This document shows, piece by piece, positions 27,781 through 28,660 of a DNA stretch of 28,660 nucleotides. The first letter of the stretch is position 1. Every line of letters starts with the position of its first letter. The DNA comes from a virus, in the IMG/VR virus record IMGVR_UViG_3300011269_000012, positions 1 through 28,660 of that record. One strand, 5' to 3'. The notes under the pieces are model-generated. The model was not told the origin of the DNA, made no database searches, and saw nothing but the letters and a program-made list of their open reading frames with translations. A program made the position numbers and the translations under genes.

Positions 27781-28530
27781 TTGGCGCTTCCGGTTATCTT
27801 CGGTGCGATCACAGCGGCAACTGATCCTCTTTCGTTGCTTGATACAAACTACAATGCCGTTGCTGCGCTTGGTTCCATCCCCTGCACGGCGACCGGACAA
27901 AATACGATTGCCCTTGCGCCTGGAACAAACACCCCGACGATATCGAGCTACCCCGACCTCGCGCCGTCATTCGTCTTTGCTGCCGCGCAGACATCAAACG
28001 GCGCGGTTACGATGAATGTCAGCGGTGTCGGCGCACGCAACGCCTACAAATGGAACGGCTCAGTTCAGTGCGGATCCGGCGATATCGTCGCCGGACAAGT
28101 CTACCGCGCGACGCCGCTGCTAGCTCTAAATAGCGGGGCCGGTGGTTTCGTTGTTGATGCGGTTGGTAACCTTAATGCTAGAACGGCGATAGAGTTTATT
28201 ATTGACGGTGGCGGAGTCGCGATTACAACAGGAAACAAGGGTCAAATTAATATACCATTTCCTGCTAATATTATATCATGGCGAATAATTGCTGATCAGT
28301 CAGGTTCTATTGTAGTAGATATTTTGCGAGCGTTCGCGGCCGTACCTGTAACGTCTATGGTCGGAGCGGGAAACAAACCGTCTTTATCATCCGCTCAGAT
28401 TGATACTGGAGAGACTCCTACAGGATGGACATCAACAGCGGTAGTCAATAATGATTTTCTTGCCTTTAACGTTGTGTCAGTGACGACAGTTACACGCGTA
28501 ACTGTTATTCTTATATTAGACAAGAGTTGA
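27781..28530 (+). CDS. Tail-fibre / receptor-binding protein, 249 aa
   Basis: The start is TTG 27781, with AGGAG six bases upstream; no better start exists. The N-terminal 130 residues are Ala/Thr/Asn-rich beta structure (LLDTNYNAVAALGSIPCTAT, VFAAAQTSNGAVTMNVSGVG). Residues 136-249 match a C-terminal domain I recognise from many phage tail proteins: AIEFIIDGGGVAITTGNKGQ, INIPFPANIISWRIIADQSG, SIVVDILRA, then NKPSLSSAQIDTGETPTGWT and a final strand. This is the best candidate receptor-binding tip in the window. One-base overlap (TGATG) with the next gene. Confidence 0.72.
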   Translation: MALPVIFGAITAATDPLSLLDTNYNAVAALGSIPCTATGQNTIALAPGTNTPTISSYPDLAPSFVFAAAQTSNGAVTMNVSGVGARNAYKWNGSVQCGSGDIVAGQVYRATPLLALNSGAGGFVVDAVGNLNARTAIEFIIDGGGVAITTGNKGQINIPFPANIISWRIIADQSGSIVVDILRAFAAVPVTSMVGAGNKPSLSSAQIDTGETPTGWTSTAVVNNDFLAFNVVSVTTVTRVTVILILDKS

Positions 28531-28660
28531 TGGCGATGAAAATGGTCACAGTCCACGAATGGAACGGGATGCGCGTCGATGTCTGGCGCATGGATGCGGG
28601 CGATAAGATTGAGCGGCACAGCCACCCGTTTGTACACACCACGGGCGTTGCGCACGGCAG
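28530..28660 (+). CDS. Cupin-like protein, N-terminal part (runs off right edge)
   Basis: ATG 28530 shares one base with the preceding stop. The visible 43 residues start MAMKMVTVHEWNGMRVDVWR and then MDAGDKIERHSHPFVHTTGV. G-D-K-I-x-R-H-S-H followed by H about four residues later is the first metal-binding motif of cupins (G.....H.H......). Small cupins are often found beside phage fibre genes. The second motif lies outside the window, so the assignment is provisional. Confidence 0.6.
   Translation, partial: MAMKMVTVHEWNGMRVDVWRMDAGDKIERHSHPFVHTTGVAHG

Noticed and set aside
1-28660. tRNA genes, CRISPR arrays, insertion sequences, attachment sites
   Set aside because: I looked for cloverleaf-like stretches, regularly spaced repeats, transposase motifs and terminal inverted repeats and saw none; repeats present are explained by coupling cassettes, hairpins or low-complexity coding DNA.
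1-28660. Stop-codon recoding by the phage
   Set aside because: TAA, TAG and TGA all end genes at ordinary stop/start overlaps, so no single stop appears reassigned; the same-frame stops at 27166-27771 have local ribosome sites.

Overview
This window is the virion-morphogenesis half of a tailed double-stranded DNA phage (or prophage) with a short, podovirus-type tail. The evidence is a packed rightward series: large terminase, portal, scaffold candidate, HK97-fold coat protein, P22 gp4-like adaptor, P22 gp10-like tail hub, a run of glycine/alanine-rich and coiled-coil proteins where ejection proteins usually lie, and a block of tail-fibre and receptor-binding-type proteins. No tape measure, tail tube or sheath gene is seen, nor any lysis gene, integrase or recognisable prohead protease. 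The host is probably an alphaproteobacterium, perhaps of the Rhizobiales. This is inferred from extended Shine-Dalgarno sequences (AGAAAGGAGGTGAT) that match a 16S tail ending CTTTCT, and from the style of several small genes. Bacillus 16S has a similar tail, so the host is not proven.

Layout. 1-1300 is a small mixed-strand accessory and control region: a leftward gene running off the edge, a rightward unknown gene, a convergent junction with inverted repeats, two small leftward genes, and a divergent promoter pair whose -10 boxes overlap. From 1308 to the right end everything is rightward. 1308-2235 holds small genes leading into the terminase (2165-4006), a DUF551-like protein, a zinc-ribbon protein and the portal (4634-6370). 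6367-8831 holds ten very small genes with stop/start overlaps, interrupted by an intrinsic terminator and a candidate promoter near 7115-7193. 8828-12514 is the capsid block: scaffold, coat, a truncated coat paralogue with a Tat-like signal, a beta-rich glycine-rich protein and a small unknown. 12610-12709 is a structured leader. 12732-17385 is the connector and tail block. 17382-18839 is a cargo-like cluster (unknown, GNAT, HNH, HExxH protein). 18844-25021 holds the candidate internal/ejection proteins. 24999-28660 holds small accessory genes (Cys-rich, KTSC, coiled coil) and then small secreted or fibre-like proteins ending in a cupin-like gene cut by the edge.

How the genes work together. 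TerL packages DNA through the portal into a procapsid built from coat and scaffold. The gp4-like and gp10-like proteins close the head and form the tail nozzle. Fibre proteins bind the host, and the proteins of 18844-25021 probably leave the virion with the DNA. Translational coupling is the rule: most genes meet at ATGA, GTGA, TAATG or TGATG.

The strangest parts are: (1) a second gene directly after the coat gene that keeps only a C-terminal part of the coat protein, has gained cysteines and begins with a twin-arginine-like export signal; (2) one GSGY-type beta module found in three unrelated virion proteins, with a 17-base identical block in two of them; (3) a candidate ejection-protein gene interrupted after eight codons by UUU UGA on a T6 run; and (4) several export signals on proteins encoded inside the virion operon.
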